From the NCBI GenBank assembly GCA_031265645.1, contig JAISCJ010000147.1:1-11507 (forward strand): a stretch of 11,507 nucleotides of DNA, written 5' to 3'. The stretch's first letter is position 1, and every line of letters begins with the position of its first letter. The notes beneath the pieces were generated by a model, which saw only the letters and a program-made list of their open reading frames with translations, did not search any database and had not been told where the DNA came from. This stretch comes from Holosporales bacterium. GTDB lineage: Bacteria > Pseudomonadota > Alphaproteobacteria > BNTO01. This document shows, in pieces, positions 5,164-11,507 of this stretch. The position numbers and the translations under genes were made by a program.

Positions 5164-5667
5164 ATGCAAACAGAACTAACTTTGAGTATTGGAGGCATCC
5201 CGCCAATGTCTGCTCGCGGATGTACACAAGAGTTGACGGCAATTCCACAGGGGGAATTTCGTAGGACGATTGGGGGAGAGCTTATATTCGTAGGCAATCT
5301 GGATCACAAGTACAAGTCGACTATTCGCTGCCAGGATCAAGCGGTTATTGCGACAGAAGGGCTGCGTGTTGGAGATGTTGTGCATGTAGGGTGCATTCAA
5401 TCACTTGGGCAAAAAATTAATCCGGATGAAAATTCGATAACGCTGAGCCGCTCTGCTGTTTTGCATTCGATTTATGTAATGAATGATAAAAATGAGCAAT
5501 ATAAAGAATTTTCAAGTGATTGCCGGACAATTACGCTAAATGAGCCGCATGGCGTCCTTTTTGCGTTTTTTCGGCCAGAACTGAAAATGCGCGTTACTTC
5601 ATTTACGCTGACTATGGACGAATGGAAGATGAAATCGGGATGGACTTTAGAACTTAATGAAGTATAA
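5164..5667 (+). CDS. Conserved phage tail-region protein
   Basis: The 167-residue protein resembles, from memory, a family of unnamed proteins found among tail genes of many proteobacterial siphophages. Family-like features are MSARGCTQELTAI (15-27, usually Y-S-A-R-G-L-x-Q-T-L), RRTIGGEL (33-40, usually RRTVNGxL), HKYKSTIRCQDQ (48-59, usually RKYxSTISCTDQ), and the C-terminal FRPELKMRVTSFTLTMDEWK...WTLELNE (136-166, usually YRPxLxMRVVSF...DEW...WxLxLEE). Its exact role is not established, and a tail or baseplate component is plausible. The start at 5164 follows AGGAG. Placed after the exported-protein cassette, it shows that the cassette sits inside phage sequence. No further phage gene is recognisable after it, so the prophage is cut off here. 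Confidence 0.6.
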   Translation: MQTELTLSIGGIPPMSARGCTQELTAIPQGEFRRTIGGELIFVGNLDHKYKSTIRCQDQAVIATEGLRVGDVVHVGCIQSLGQKINPDENSITLSRSAVLHSIYVMNDKNEQYKEFSSDCRTITLNEPHGVLFAFFRPELKMRVTSFTLTMDEWKMKSGWTLELNEV

Positions 5668-6074
5668 GGATGCAATCTTGTTTTATTGTTAATGTTTGGA
5701 AATTTGGGCGTTTGAAAATTTGCGTTTAGTGATGATTGAAAATAAATATTTTCATTATTAATTCAAAAATAACGATTTATGGGTTGCACTATTAATGTTT
5801 GGGAGCGCATACTGAGATAGTGGTGTGTGGCCCAGCCAAAAACCCCAGATTTGGGTGGGTGGGGGTTAGGGATGGCGTTAAATAGCACAAAAACACTAAT
5901 AAAGAGTTAATACCTCAAATTTTCTACTCTTGGTTTTTTTCGCACTTATGCAAACAGTGCATCCCGCTCTACTAAACATCTTTTCCTAACGAGGCCTATT
6001 CAACCAAGGCATTGCAAGGACGACGCATAAAGTGTAAATCTGAAATATTGAGGGCTGTTTAGGCTAAGAATTTC
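5668..6074. other. Spacer of 407 bases between prophage remnant and proS
   Basis: No gene is seen. Visible are an AT-rich hairpin TGAAAATA/TATTTTCA (5737-5754), an 11-bp direct repeat TTAATGTTTGG (5689-5699 and 5792-5802), a C-rich/G-rich inverted repeat overlapping a G-quadruplex motif (5841-5871), and an AT-rich run up to proS. The last 100 bases presumably hold the proS promoter, but no convincing -35/-10 pair stands out. Confidence 0.5.
5841..5871. promoter_or_regulatory. G-quadruplex motif with competing hairpin
   Basis: GGGTGGGTGGGGGTTAGGG (5853-5871) has four G-tracts of at least three with loops of 1, 1 and 3 bases, a strong quadruplex pattern. AACCCC (5841-5846) can pair with GGGGTT (5862-5867). 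On the - strand that hairpin is followed by TTT, like a weak terminator, but no - strand gene feeds it. It lies about 200 bases upstream of proS. Any regulatory role is inference. Confidence 0.5.
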
Positions 6075-7385
6075 ATGAAGCTATCACGATATTTTCTTCC
6101 AACGTTGAGGGAAGATCCTGCGGATGCACAGGTGTTGTCCCACAAGTTAATGCTTCGCTCCGGCATGATTCATCCAACTTGCCATGGGATTTACTCTTGG
6201 TTGCCGCTTGGTTTAAAAGTCTTGGCGAAACTTGAACGCATTATTGCTGACGAGCAAGATAAAGCTGGTTGCCACCGCATATTAATGCCAACAATTCAGC
6301 CTGCAACTCTTTGGCGGGATAGTGGTCGCTATGACGACTACGGAAAGGAAATGCTTCGAATAAAAGATAGGCATGGGCGCGATATGCTGTATAGTCCGAC
6401 GCACGAAGAGGTTGCAACGGATATAATGCGCCAGTTCCTAAAGAGTTATAAGCAAATGCCTTTAAATGTTTATCAGATCGGCTGGAAATTCCGCGATGAA
6501 ATTCGTCCGCGTTTTGGTGTTATGCGCGGACGGGAATTTCTCATGAAGGATGGCTATTCATTTGATGTGACTAAGGATGCGGCCGTTGCTGCGTATAAAA
6601 AAGTGGTGATTTCTTATCTGAAAACTTTTGAGAGGATGGGATTAAAGGCAATTCCGATACGTGCCGATTCAGGCGCAATTGGCGGCGACCTTAGCCATGA
6701 GTTTCACGTCGTTGCGGATACTGGCGAGAGCGAAATCTTTTACGATTGCGAATATGATGCGCTATCGGCGAATACGATGAGTTTTGACGATATTGAGCGA
6801 ATTTATTCTGCTGCTGACGACAAGCATGATCCAGCAAACTGCCAGATCCCCACTGAAAAGCTTCGAACCGCCAGAGGAATAGAAGTTGGGCACGTTTTTT
6901 ATTTCGGAACAAAATATTCGAAAGCGATGGGACTTTCGGTTGTTGGACGCGATGGCGAAGCAATTTTCCCCGAAATGGGTTCTTACGGAATTGGGGTTTC
7001 GCGCCTGGTCGCTGCAATAATTGAAGCAAATCACGACAAGAACGGGATCGTTTGGCCTGCGTCCGTTGCACCGTTTAAATTTGGCATAATAACCGCGAGT
7101 TGGCAGGATCCCTCTATTGTCGATATTGCAGAAGATTTGTATCAAAAAATGATCACACGTAATGTTGAGGTTGTTTACGACGACAGAGAAGAGCGAGCTG
7201 GAGTAAAGTTTGCGGACATGGATTTGATTGGCATTCCTTTTCAAATTGTTTTGGGTGCGAAGTGCAATGATGGCATTTTCGAATGGAAAGACCGTCGAAC
7301 TGGAGAGCGCATGGATTTAACATTGGAAGCTTTGTTTAATAAAGTCGATGAAAATGACGATTGCAAAAACTTTGTCAAAAGGTAA
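6075..7385 (+). CDS. proS: Prolyl-tRNA synthetase, short alphaproteobacterial type
   Basis: This class II synthetase charges tRNA-Pro with proline in the cytosol. The 436-residue chain carries SPTHEE (107-112), motif 2 FRDEIRPRFGVMRGREF (139-155) followed by LMKDGYSF, motif 3 GSYGIGVSRL (302-311), and a C-terminal anticodon-binding domain including VVYDDREERAGVKFADMDLIGIP. The about 180-residue editing insert (INS) of E. coli-type enzymes is missing between motifs 2 and 3, as is normal for the short alphaproteobacterial form of about 440 residues. It therefore presumably lacks cis editing of Ala-tRNA-Pro. The start ATG has no clear Shine-Dalgarno, but the first residues MKLSRYFLPTLREDP match the family start. 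Its last 38 bases overlap rsmD, so the two are probably co-transcribed. Confidence 0.97.
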   Translation: MKLSRYFLPTLREDPADAQVLSHKLMLRSGMIHPTCHGIYSWLPLGLKVLAKLERIIADEQDKAGCHRILMPTIQPATLWRDSGRYDDYGKEMLRIKDRHGRDMLYSPTHEEVATDIMRQFLKSYKQMPLNVYQIGWKFRDEIRPRFGVMRGREFLMKDGYSFDVTKDAAVAAYKKVVISYLKTFERMGLKAIPIRADSGAIGGDLSHEFHVVADTGESEIFYDCEYDALSANTMSFDDIERIYSAADDKHDPANCQIPTEKLRTARGIEVGHVFYFGTKYSKAMGLSVVGRDGEAIFPEMGSYGIGVSRLVAAIIEANHDKNGIVWPASVAPFKFGIITASWQDPSIVDIAEDLYQKMITRNVEVVYDDREERAGVKFADMDLIGIPFQIVLGAKCNDGIFEWKDRRTGERMDLTLEALFNKVDENDDCKNFVKR

Positions 7386-7899
7386 TGAAAACAGGCTTTT
7401 AGTTCGTCCTACAAGAGGGCGCATTACTCAGGCAATATTTAATGTTTTGCGGCATCGATTTTTAGTGAATTGGTGCGAAACGGACGTGTTAGATGGATTT
7501 GCTGGAACGGGGGCATTCGGCTTTCAGGCATTAACTTTTGGCGCACGGTATGTCGCATTTGTAGAAAAGAATTATTACGTCGCGTCGCAAATCAGTACGC
7601 GTGCGACAAACCTTGGGTTGCCTGAAAGCTCATACAAAGTTTTCAATACTGACATCATGCAATTTTGTACATTATCGCCATTTCAAGTCATATTTGTAGA
7701 CCCGCCATATTTCAAAGGGCTTGCAATTCCTGCTGTGAAAAATTTACTTCGGAGCAATACGACAAGCATTTTCGTCGTAGAATGTGCGTCGAAAGAATCT
7801 TTAGACGTGCAAAATGAGCTTGATGTGGAAAGTTCTCTTTCAAAAGAAACCGAAAAGGTTTACGGAAATACATCTGTTTTATTTTATACAGGTGTGTAA
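7348..7899 (+). CDS. rsmD: 16S rRNA (guanine-966 N2)-methyltransferase
   Basis: This SAM-dependent methyltransferase acts on G966 of 16S rRNA during 30S assembly. The 183 residues show the RsmD signature RPTRGRITQAIFNVL (20-34), the SAM-binding loop DGFAGTGAFGFQAL (49-62) in place of the usual D-L-F-A-G-S/T-G, the acidic end of strand two (VEKN), and catalytic DPPY (118-121). The N-terminus is shorter and more diverged than the usual M-R-I-I-x-G-x-x-x-G-R. Starts at 7348 and 7354 are both possible. It begins inside the end of proS in another frame, without a clear Shine-Dalgarno, which points to translational coupling. It faces rlmE end to end with 21 bases between the stops. The C-terminal half is less conserved but the frame is intact. 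Confidence 0.93.
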   Translation: MKMTIAKTLSKGNENRLLVRPTRGRITQAIFNVLRHRFLVNWCETDVLDGFAGTGAFGFQALTFGARYVAFVEKNYYVASQISTRATNLGLPESSYKVFNTDIMQFCTLSPFQVIFVDPPYFKGLAIPAVKNLLRSNTTSIFVVECASKESLDVQNELDVESSLSKETEKVYGNTSVLFYTGV

Positions 7900-7920
7900 T
7901 TTTCGTGAAGGATCGCACTT

Positions 7921-8568
7921 TTAGTTCGGATTTGATTTTCGCCCTAACGCAATCACGAACATTTCTGCAGAATCTTGCCGGCTCGATTCGGGCTTAAAGT
8001 GAACTACCTTAGAAAATTTGCGTTTTAATTCATTCAAAATTTGAGTTTCTGTTCCTCCGCGCAGAACCTTGGCAACCATGCTGCCTCCTGAGCGCAAAAC
8101 CTGGTCACAAAAGTCCGCTACGTGTTGCACTAAAACGGTGATTCGGACTGTGTCTACTGCGGGAATTCCGCACGCAGGTGCAGCCATATCGCTGAGAACA
8201 ACGTCTACATGCTTTCCATTTAACCGTTCCAACAAAATATCTACTGTTGATTGTTCGGTAAAGTCTCCTTTTATAAATTCTACGTTACCGATTGGCGCGA
8301 CGTCCTGCAAGTCTACTCCGATGACAATGCCGTCGGATGCTCGCTCTGTTACTACTTGCAGCCACCCCCCTGGGGCACATCCCAGATCGACGACAACTTG
8401 TCCTGGCTTTAATAATCTAAATTTTTTATCAATTTCCCTTAGCTTATATGCTGATCGCGACCTGTATCCATCGGCTTTAGCTTGGAGCACATAAGGGTCG
8501 TTCAACTGTCGCGTAAGCCAGGCACGAGATGAGTTTGAGCGTTTCTTTTTATCCTTCAGTGTAACCAT
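7921..8568 (-). CDS. rlmE: 23S rRNA (uridine-2552 2'-O)-methyltransferase
   Basis: This enzyme, also called FtsJ or RrmJ, methylates the 2'-OH of U2552 in the A loop of 23S rRNA, a late step in 50S assembly. Counting from the ATG at 8568 the protein has 215 residues and all four catalytic residues of the K-D-K-E tetrad are visible: K42 in RSRSAYKLREID, D127 in LSDMAAPACG, K167 in MVAKVLRGG and E202 in SSRQDSAEMF. The SAM site is DLGCAPGGW (61-69). The N-terminal basic tail KDKKKRSNSSRAWL is typical for rRNA binding. A TTG four codons upstream (8580) is the other possible start. Neither start has a strong Shine-Dalgarno. It is convergent with rsmD, and its promoter must lie in the gap shared with fzlA. 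Confidence 0.96.
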   Translation of the reverse strand: MVTLKDKKKRSNSSRAWLTRQLNDPYVLQAKADGYRSRSAYKLREIDKKFRLLKPGQVVVDLGCAPGGWLQVVTERASDGIVIGVDLQDVAPIGNVEFIKGDFTEQSTVDILLERLNGKHVDVVLSDMAAPACGIPAVDTVRITVLVQHVADFCDQVLRSGGSMVAKVLRGGTETQILNELKRKFSKVVHFKPESSRQDSAEMFVIALGRKSNPN

Positions 8569-8797
8569 CGTTTCGGGCAATCAAGGGCATTGTATTTCGA
8601 GTTAAACAAATAAGCTATCCAAACACAAATATGATTACGATTCATTTGGTAAAATGTTAAAAAAAAATATTTCATGGTGCTGTAAAAACTTTTCACCCAG
8701 GCTTGTCAATCTATTGTAACGAAAATTAGCTGAAACTCTTTGCATTTGTGCCACCAAACGGTAAGAATGCAACAGGGCCACTAAAAGATGCTAACTC
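8569..8797. other. Divergent intergenic region between rlmE and fzlA
   Basis: This 229-base AT-rich spacer must hold promoters in both directions. For the + strand, TTGTCA at about 8704 with TTAGCT 17 bases on, and TTGCAT with TAAGAA 16 bases on near 8741-8768, are weak candidates. Nothing convincing was seen for the - strand. A run of nine A near 8660 and no hairpins of note complete it. Confidence 0.4.
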
Positions 8798-9466
8798 ATG
8801 AGGAAGTTGTACTACTATCCACTATGTGCATTTTCGCGCACTGCGTTGATTTTATTGGCAGAAAAAAAATTAGATTTCTCTATCGAAGTCACGCGCTTTT
8901 GGGACAGAAACGGCCCATTACTAGAGCTAAATCCTTTTGGACGTTTGCCTGTTTTAATTGACTTAAACGGTTCAACAATTTCAGGTACATACGCAATCAC
9001 AGAGTACTTGGAAGACGCCTACGACAATATTCGACTGCTGCCAATCGACATAGCAGAGCGCGCAGAAGCACGACGTATATTTCAATGGATGCAAGAGGAT
9101 TTTTCGGCAGATGTCACGGTTCCGCTCGTTTTTGAGAAGGATATAAAGCGATATTTCCCGCAATCTTCGCCGTCTTCATCCGCAATAAAACAAGTGAAAG
9201 AAGCGATTGCCGTATACTTTAAGCTTATTGAGGGATTTGTCTCTCGACGGAATTGGCTTGCCGGAAACACGCTATCTATCGCGGACATTGCTGCAGCGGC
9301 TCACATATCCGTGTTGGATTACCTTGGTGCAATTTCATGGGCACACTTTCCCGTTGTGAAGGAATGGTACATGCGCATTAAATCTCGCCCCAGCTTTAAA
9401 CGTGTCCTGACTGACCGCGTTCCAAGCATTCAACCAATATCACACTACAGTAACTTGGATTTTTAG
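8798..9466 (+). CDS. fzlA: FzlA-like GST-fold FtsZ-binding protein
   Basis: The 222-residue protein has a GST fold: a thioredoxin-like N-terminal half (YYYPLCAFSRTALILLAEK, then ELNPFGRLPVLID) and a helical C-terminal half with LSIADIAAAA. In Caulobacter and other alphaproteobacteria FzlA binds FtsZ filaments and is needed for constriction and divisome activation. It is a divergent GST not thought to need glutathione. The family hallmarks are at the C-terminus: SVLDYLGAISW (171-181), KSRPSF (195-200), DRVPSI (206-211) and the closing HYSNLDF (216-222), close to the H-Y-x-D-L-D-F end I recall for the family. Where GSTs have E-S for glutathione, this has G-T-Y. A plain GST is the alternative. 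It is one base away from holB, so the two are likely one transcript. Confidence 0.75.
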   Translation: MRKLYYYPLCAFSRTALILLAEKKLDFSIEVTRFWDRNGPLLELNPFGRLPVLIDLNGSTISGTYAITEYLEDAYDNIRLLPIDIAERAEARRIFQWMQEDFSADVTVPLVFEKDIKRYFPQSSPSSSAIKQVKEAIAVYFKLIEGFVSRRNWLAGNTLSIADIAAAAHISVLDYLGAISWAHFPVVKEWYMRIKSRPSFKRVLTDRVPSIQPISHYSNLDF

Positions 9467-9467
9467 C

Positions 9468-10289
9468 ATGGTTGGCGAAAAACTACATGGGAATGAGTTT
9501 ACAGAAAAGGACTCATTGATTAATACATCTAGCACAGAATTAAGAAAACTTATCGGGCTGTATACCACCGAACAATTGGCGCAGGTGTACTTATTTCACG
9601 GCGATTACGAAGAAACAGCCGAACTCTTGGCGGCGCATGTATTAGCAAACAGCACCCACCTGGCTGAGGATTTTGTCGCAAAACACATTAAAAATCGGAC
9701 GTTCCCGAATTTTCACTGTGTTGAATCAGAAAATCACGAAATTACAGTGGAAAAAGCGCGAGAGCTTTCTACCTTTCTGCAAGACACGCCAACGTTGCAA
9801 GGATGGAGGGTTGTTATAATAAGAAATGCTGAAGCGCTGAATGTATCTGCTAGCAATGCAATTCTGAAAAATATGGAAGAATTGCCCGAAAAAACAACGA
9901 TGATTTTGCTCGCTCAAACGTTGTTCAACATAAAGTCAACAATTTTATCGCGTGCGCAAAAAGTATATTTTTCATATAAATCGTCACCAACGGAGATTTT
10001 TATTGGAAAAGATGCTCGTGCTAAGGAATGGATTACGACGATTGAACGCGTACTAAAAACGAAGGAAATTCCTCCAAAAGAAGTTGTCGATGCAGTTGCA
10101 AATGAAGCACAAGTGTTCGCAGAAGTTGTGAAATATTATCTGTACACGCAATGCATGAAAGATATAAGGCGTGCCCGAATTTTCAGCCATAAATATGACG
10201 AAGTCGCAGAATTCGCCAGCCTTGCAACGGGAAAATTTCTTTCACCTGCACATTTCGCTTTTGCAATATTTAGTGTATTAATTAAATGA
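9468..10289 (+). CDS. holB: DNA polymerase III delta' subunit
   Basis: This is a clamp-loader AAA+ protein of 273 residues. Delta' is the rigid partner of the gamma/tau and delta subunits that loads the beta clamp. Visible parts: the degenerate P-loop region YLFHGDYEETAELLAAHVLA (41-60), which like other delta' proteins should not bind ATP productively; ITVEKARELSTFLQDTP (92-108); and the strong RVVIIRNAEALNVSASNAILKNMEELPEKTTMILLA region (114-149), diagnostic for holB/dnaX. STILSRAQ (157-164) stands where clamp-loader proteins have S-R-C. The four zinc-binding cysteines of E. coli delta' are absent, since the only cysteine in this part is C84. At 273 residues it is shorter than the usual 320-340. 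It starts one base after the fzlA stop, implying coupling. Confidence 0.85.
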   Translation: MVGEKLHGNEFTEKDSLINTSSTELRKLIGLYTTEQLAQVYLFHGDYEETAELLAAHVLANSTHLAEDFVAKHIKNRTFPNFHCVESENHEITVEKARELSTFLQDTPTLQGWRVVIIRNAEALNVSASNAILKNMEELPEKTTMILLAQTLFNIKSTILSRAQKVYFSYKSSPTEIFIGKDARAKEWITTIERVLKTKEIPPKEVVDAVANEAQVFAEVVKYYLYTQCMKDIRRARIFSHKYDEVAEFASLATGKFLSPAHFAFAIFSVLIK

Positions 10290-10305
10290 TTTGATTAGAT
10301 TTCGA

Positions 10306-10347
10306 ATGAAAAAACTTGTTGAGTTTGTCCCAACTTATTCGCGCTAA
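10306..10347 (+). CDS. Possible 13-residue leader peptide before truA
   Basis: An ATG at 10306 opens MKKLVEFVPTYSR and stops at TAA (10345-10347), which lies inside the left arm of the hairpin at 10340-10361. The arrangement resembles a short upstream frame whose translation could disturb the hairpin. There is no strong Shine-Dalgarno, so it may be coincidence. Confidence 0.2.
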   Translation: MKKLVEFVPTYSR

Positions 10348-10361
10348 GGTAAGCTTACGCG
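10340..10361 (+). promoter_or_regulatory. Hairpin in the truA leader
   Basis: CGCG-C-TAAG (10340-10348) pairs with CTTACGCG (10354-10361): eight pairs with one bulged C and a GTAAG loop. There is no T-run. It ends 11 bases before the truA ribosome binding site (AAGGG, 10373-10377), so it could tune translation. Confidence 0.4.
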
Positions 10362-10386
10362 ACAATAGCCCGAAGGGAAGCTGACG

Positions 10387-11229
10387 ATGCCCCGATATAA
10401 AATTACATTAGAATACAATGGAAGCTTCTTTTGCGGTTGGCAACGTCAGCATTCCGATGCGGATGTGCGTGAAGATTCTAAACAAGCGAAAAATTGCACC
10501 TGCTCCACACGCAACCAGCACAGCGTTCAGGGAGCGTTAGAGCACGCATTGCTAAAAATCACAGGTAACTCCGTGCTGGTAGAGGGGGCTGGACGAACAG
10601 ACGCAGGAGTCCATGCATTTGCGCAATGTGCTCACTTTGACTTAAACCTTCCAATTGAGCCACACCGACTCATTGGAGGGCTAAATTTTTACACGAGTCC
10701 GCACGCTTGCGTGGTTCTAAAGGCGGAATTTGCTCCATCAGATTTTCATGCGCGCTTTTCCGCAACCTCGCGGGAGTACGTGTATAAAATAAATAATCGA
10801 CGTCCTCCGCTGGCATTGGATCGAGGACGAGCTTGGCACGTTCCTCGCGCGTTAGATGTCGATAAAATAAAAACCTATGCGCATGATTTTTGGGGAAATC
10901 ATAATTTCAATGCGTTTCGATCGTCTGCATGTCAAAGCAAAAATCCCAGAAAAACACTTGATATGTTTAATGTTGTAGAAACGAATGAAATGATAGAATG
11001 CCATGTTAAGGCTCGTTCATTTTTACACAATCAAGTGCGAATTATGGTCGGAACGCTTGTTTGGATTGGACTTGGAAAATATGAGGGAGACGTGATTAAG
11101 CAATTGCTAAATAGTGGAGAACGAACCGCATCTGGGCCAACAGCTCCGGCGCATGGACTATACTTATCCGCAGTACACTACGCAAACCACGAGTTTAGCA
11201 ACAGGCTTATTTCTGACGTATCAGAATAA
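10387..11229 (+). CDS. truA: tRNA pseudouridine(38-40) synthase
   Basis: TruA converts uridines 38-40 of the tRNA anticodon arm to pseudouridine. Its 280 residues show the N-terminal RYKITLEYNGSFFCGWQRQ (3-21), the catalytic GRTDAGVHA with Asp72 (E. coli Asp60), the conserved FHARFSATSREYVYKI, the SFLHNQVRIMVGTLVWIGLGK helix region and GPTAPAHGLYL near the end. A 24-residue stretch (22-45), hydrophilic and containing Cys-Thr-Cys, stands between GWQRQ and SVQGALE, where E. coli has four residues. It is an insertion of about 20. AAGGG lies nine bases before the ATG. The preceding leader holds a hairpin. No clear terminator follows. Confidence 0.96.
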   Translation: MPRYKITLEYNGSFFCGWQRQHSDADVREDSKQAKNCTCSTRNQHSVQGALEHALLKITGNSVLVEGAGRTDAGVHAFAQCAHFDLNLPIEPHRLIGGLNFYTSPHACVVLKAEFAPSDFHARFSATSREYVYKINNRRPPLALDRGRAWHVPRALDVDKIKTYAHDFWGNHNFNAFRSSACQSKNPRKTLDMFNVVETNEMIECHVKARSFLHNQVRIMVGTLVWIGLGKYEGDVIKQLLNSGERTASGPTAPAHGLYLSAVHYANHEFSNRLISDVSE

Positions 11230-11304
11230 TGGTGTTTTTTATATGACTAACCGTAATCGATGCAAATACAGTTTATACACTAATTTTGTTCCAATTCTTT
11301 TTCT

Positions 11305-11310
11305 TATAAT
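11305..11310 (+). promoter_or_regulatory. Candidate -10 box for the right-edge gene
   Basis: A perfect TATAAT lies 20 bases before the ATG at 11331. At 17 bases spacing the -35 would be AATTTT, which is poor, so support is limited. Confidence 0.3.
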
Positions 11311-11330
11311 GAAGTTTTTCGGACAATGTT

Positions 11331-11507
11331 ATGAATAGCGAAACGATCAATTCAATAGTTACAGTAGCGTTGTGCAATATTGTCTTTTCGTCGTCTTTTG
11401 CATGCTTTTTGCGAAACAAGTGCGTCCCGATTATTTGGGCGTTTACGCAAGTCCTGGTCATATGCGCAAGTCTCGATGCATTGTACGTTTCTGCGTTTGG
11501 CGCTTTG
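11331..11507 (+). CDS. Partial membrane protein, cut by window edge
   Basis: The frame is open from ATG at 11331 to the last base (59 codons, no stop). It reads MNSETINSIVTVALCNIVFSSSFACFLRNK and then IIWAFTQVLVICASLDALYVSAFG. This gives two likely hydrophobic segments, about residues 8-26 and 33-57, separated by a short polar CFLRNKCVP turn. It is probably an inner-membrane protein. No family is recognised. There is a TATAAT shortly upstream but no clear Shine-Dalgarno. A chance frame is possible, as only the N-terminal part is visible. Confidence 0.45.
   Translation, partial: MNSETINSIVTVALCNIVFSSSFACFLRNKCVPIIWAFTQVLVICASLDALYVSAFGAL

Noticed and set aside
6691..7244. Two - strand frames of 126 and 160 residues within proS
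   Set aside because: proS is certain here. The antisense frames are Arg/Ser/Asn-rich and show no motif.
8069..8494. 141-residue + strand frame opposite rlmE
   Set aside because: rlmE has all four catalytic residues. The opposite frame is low-complexity Ser/Thr/Pro-rich.
11114..11338. 74-residue + strand frame at the truA end
   Set aside because: Most of it overlaps truA in another frame, and its end overlaps the more plausible frame at 11331.
1..11507. tRNA, rRNA or CRISPR array
   Set aside because: No cloverleaf with a T-arm motif, no rRNA-like stretch and no regularly spaced repeats were found by eye on either strand.

Overview
The window looks like part of the chromosome of a moderately AT-rich alphaproteobacterium, probably a host-associated or endosymbiotic one of the Holosporales/Rickettsiales type. 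This is inferred from four things: a short-type prolyl-tRNA synthetase without the editing insert, an FzlA-like FtsZ-binding GST-family protein (an alphaproteobacterial hallmark), shuffled order of housekeeping genes, and a decaying prophage beside them. The species is not identifiable from the sequence alone.

Left part (1 to about 5.7 kb): a broken prophage or gene-transfer-agent-like region, all on the + strand. Bases 1-531 hold no convincing gene but do hold a possible decayed gene start, a 51-nt imperfect palindrome and a 20-bp perfect palindrome. Three virion morphogenesis genes then follow in the usual order: head-tail connector (gp6-like), head-tail adaptor (head closure) and DUF3168 tail terminator. 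The expected major tail protein does not follow. Instead there is a cassette of three genes (2131-3009, 3237-4256, 4598-5023). Their products share a near-identical signal-peptide start (MNLxKxF....C..S) but have different mature parts: two related long coiled coils with heptad repeats, and one small acidic protein with a duplicated C-terminal motif. A conserved phage tail-region protein (5164-5667) resumes the phage set. A 91-bp element with perfect 19-bp terminal inverted repeats, resembling a MITE, lies between the second and third cassette genes. I read this region as a prophage remnant carrying cargo genes for exported proteins, possibly host-interaction factors. That role is inference.

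Right part (about 5.7 to 11.5 kb): housekeeping genes. A 407-bp spacer with a G-quadruplex motif precedes proS, which overlaps rsmD by 38 nt. The convergent rlmE ends 21 nt beyond rsmD. After a 229-bp gap between rlmE and fzlA, which face away from each other, fzlA and holB form a tight pair, followed by truA, which carries an unusual N-terminal insertion. The last 177 bases open a membrane-protein frame cut by the window edge. These genes serve tRNA charging (proS), rRNA methylation (rsmD, rlmE), division (fzlA), replication (holB) and tRNA pseudouridylation (truA). No tRNA, rRNA, CRISPR array, integrase or transposase was seen.
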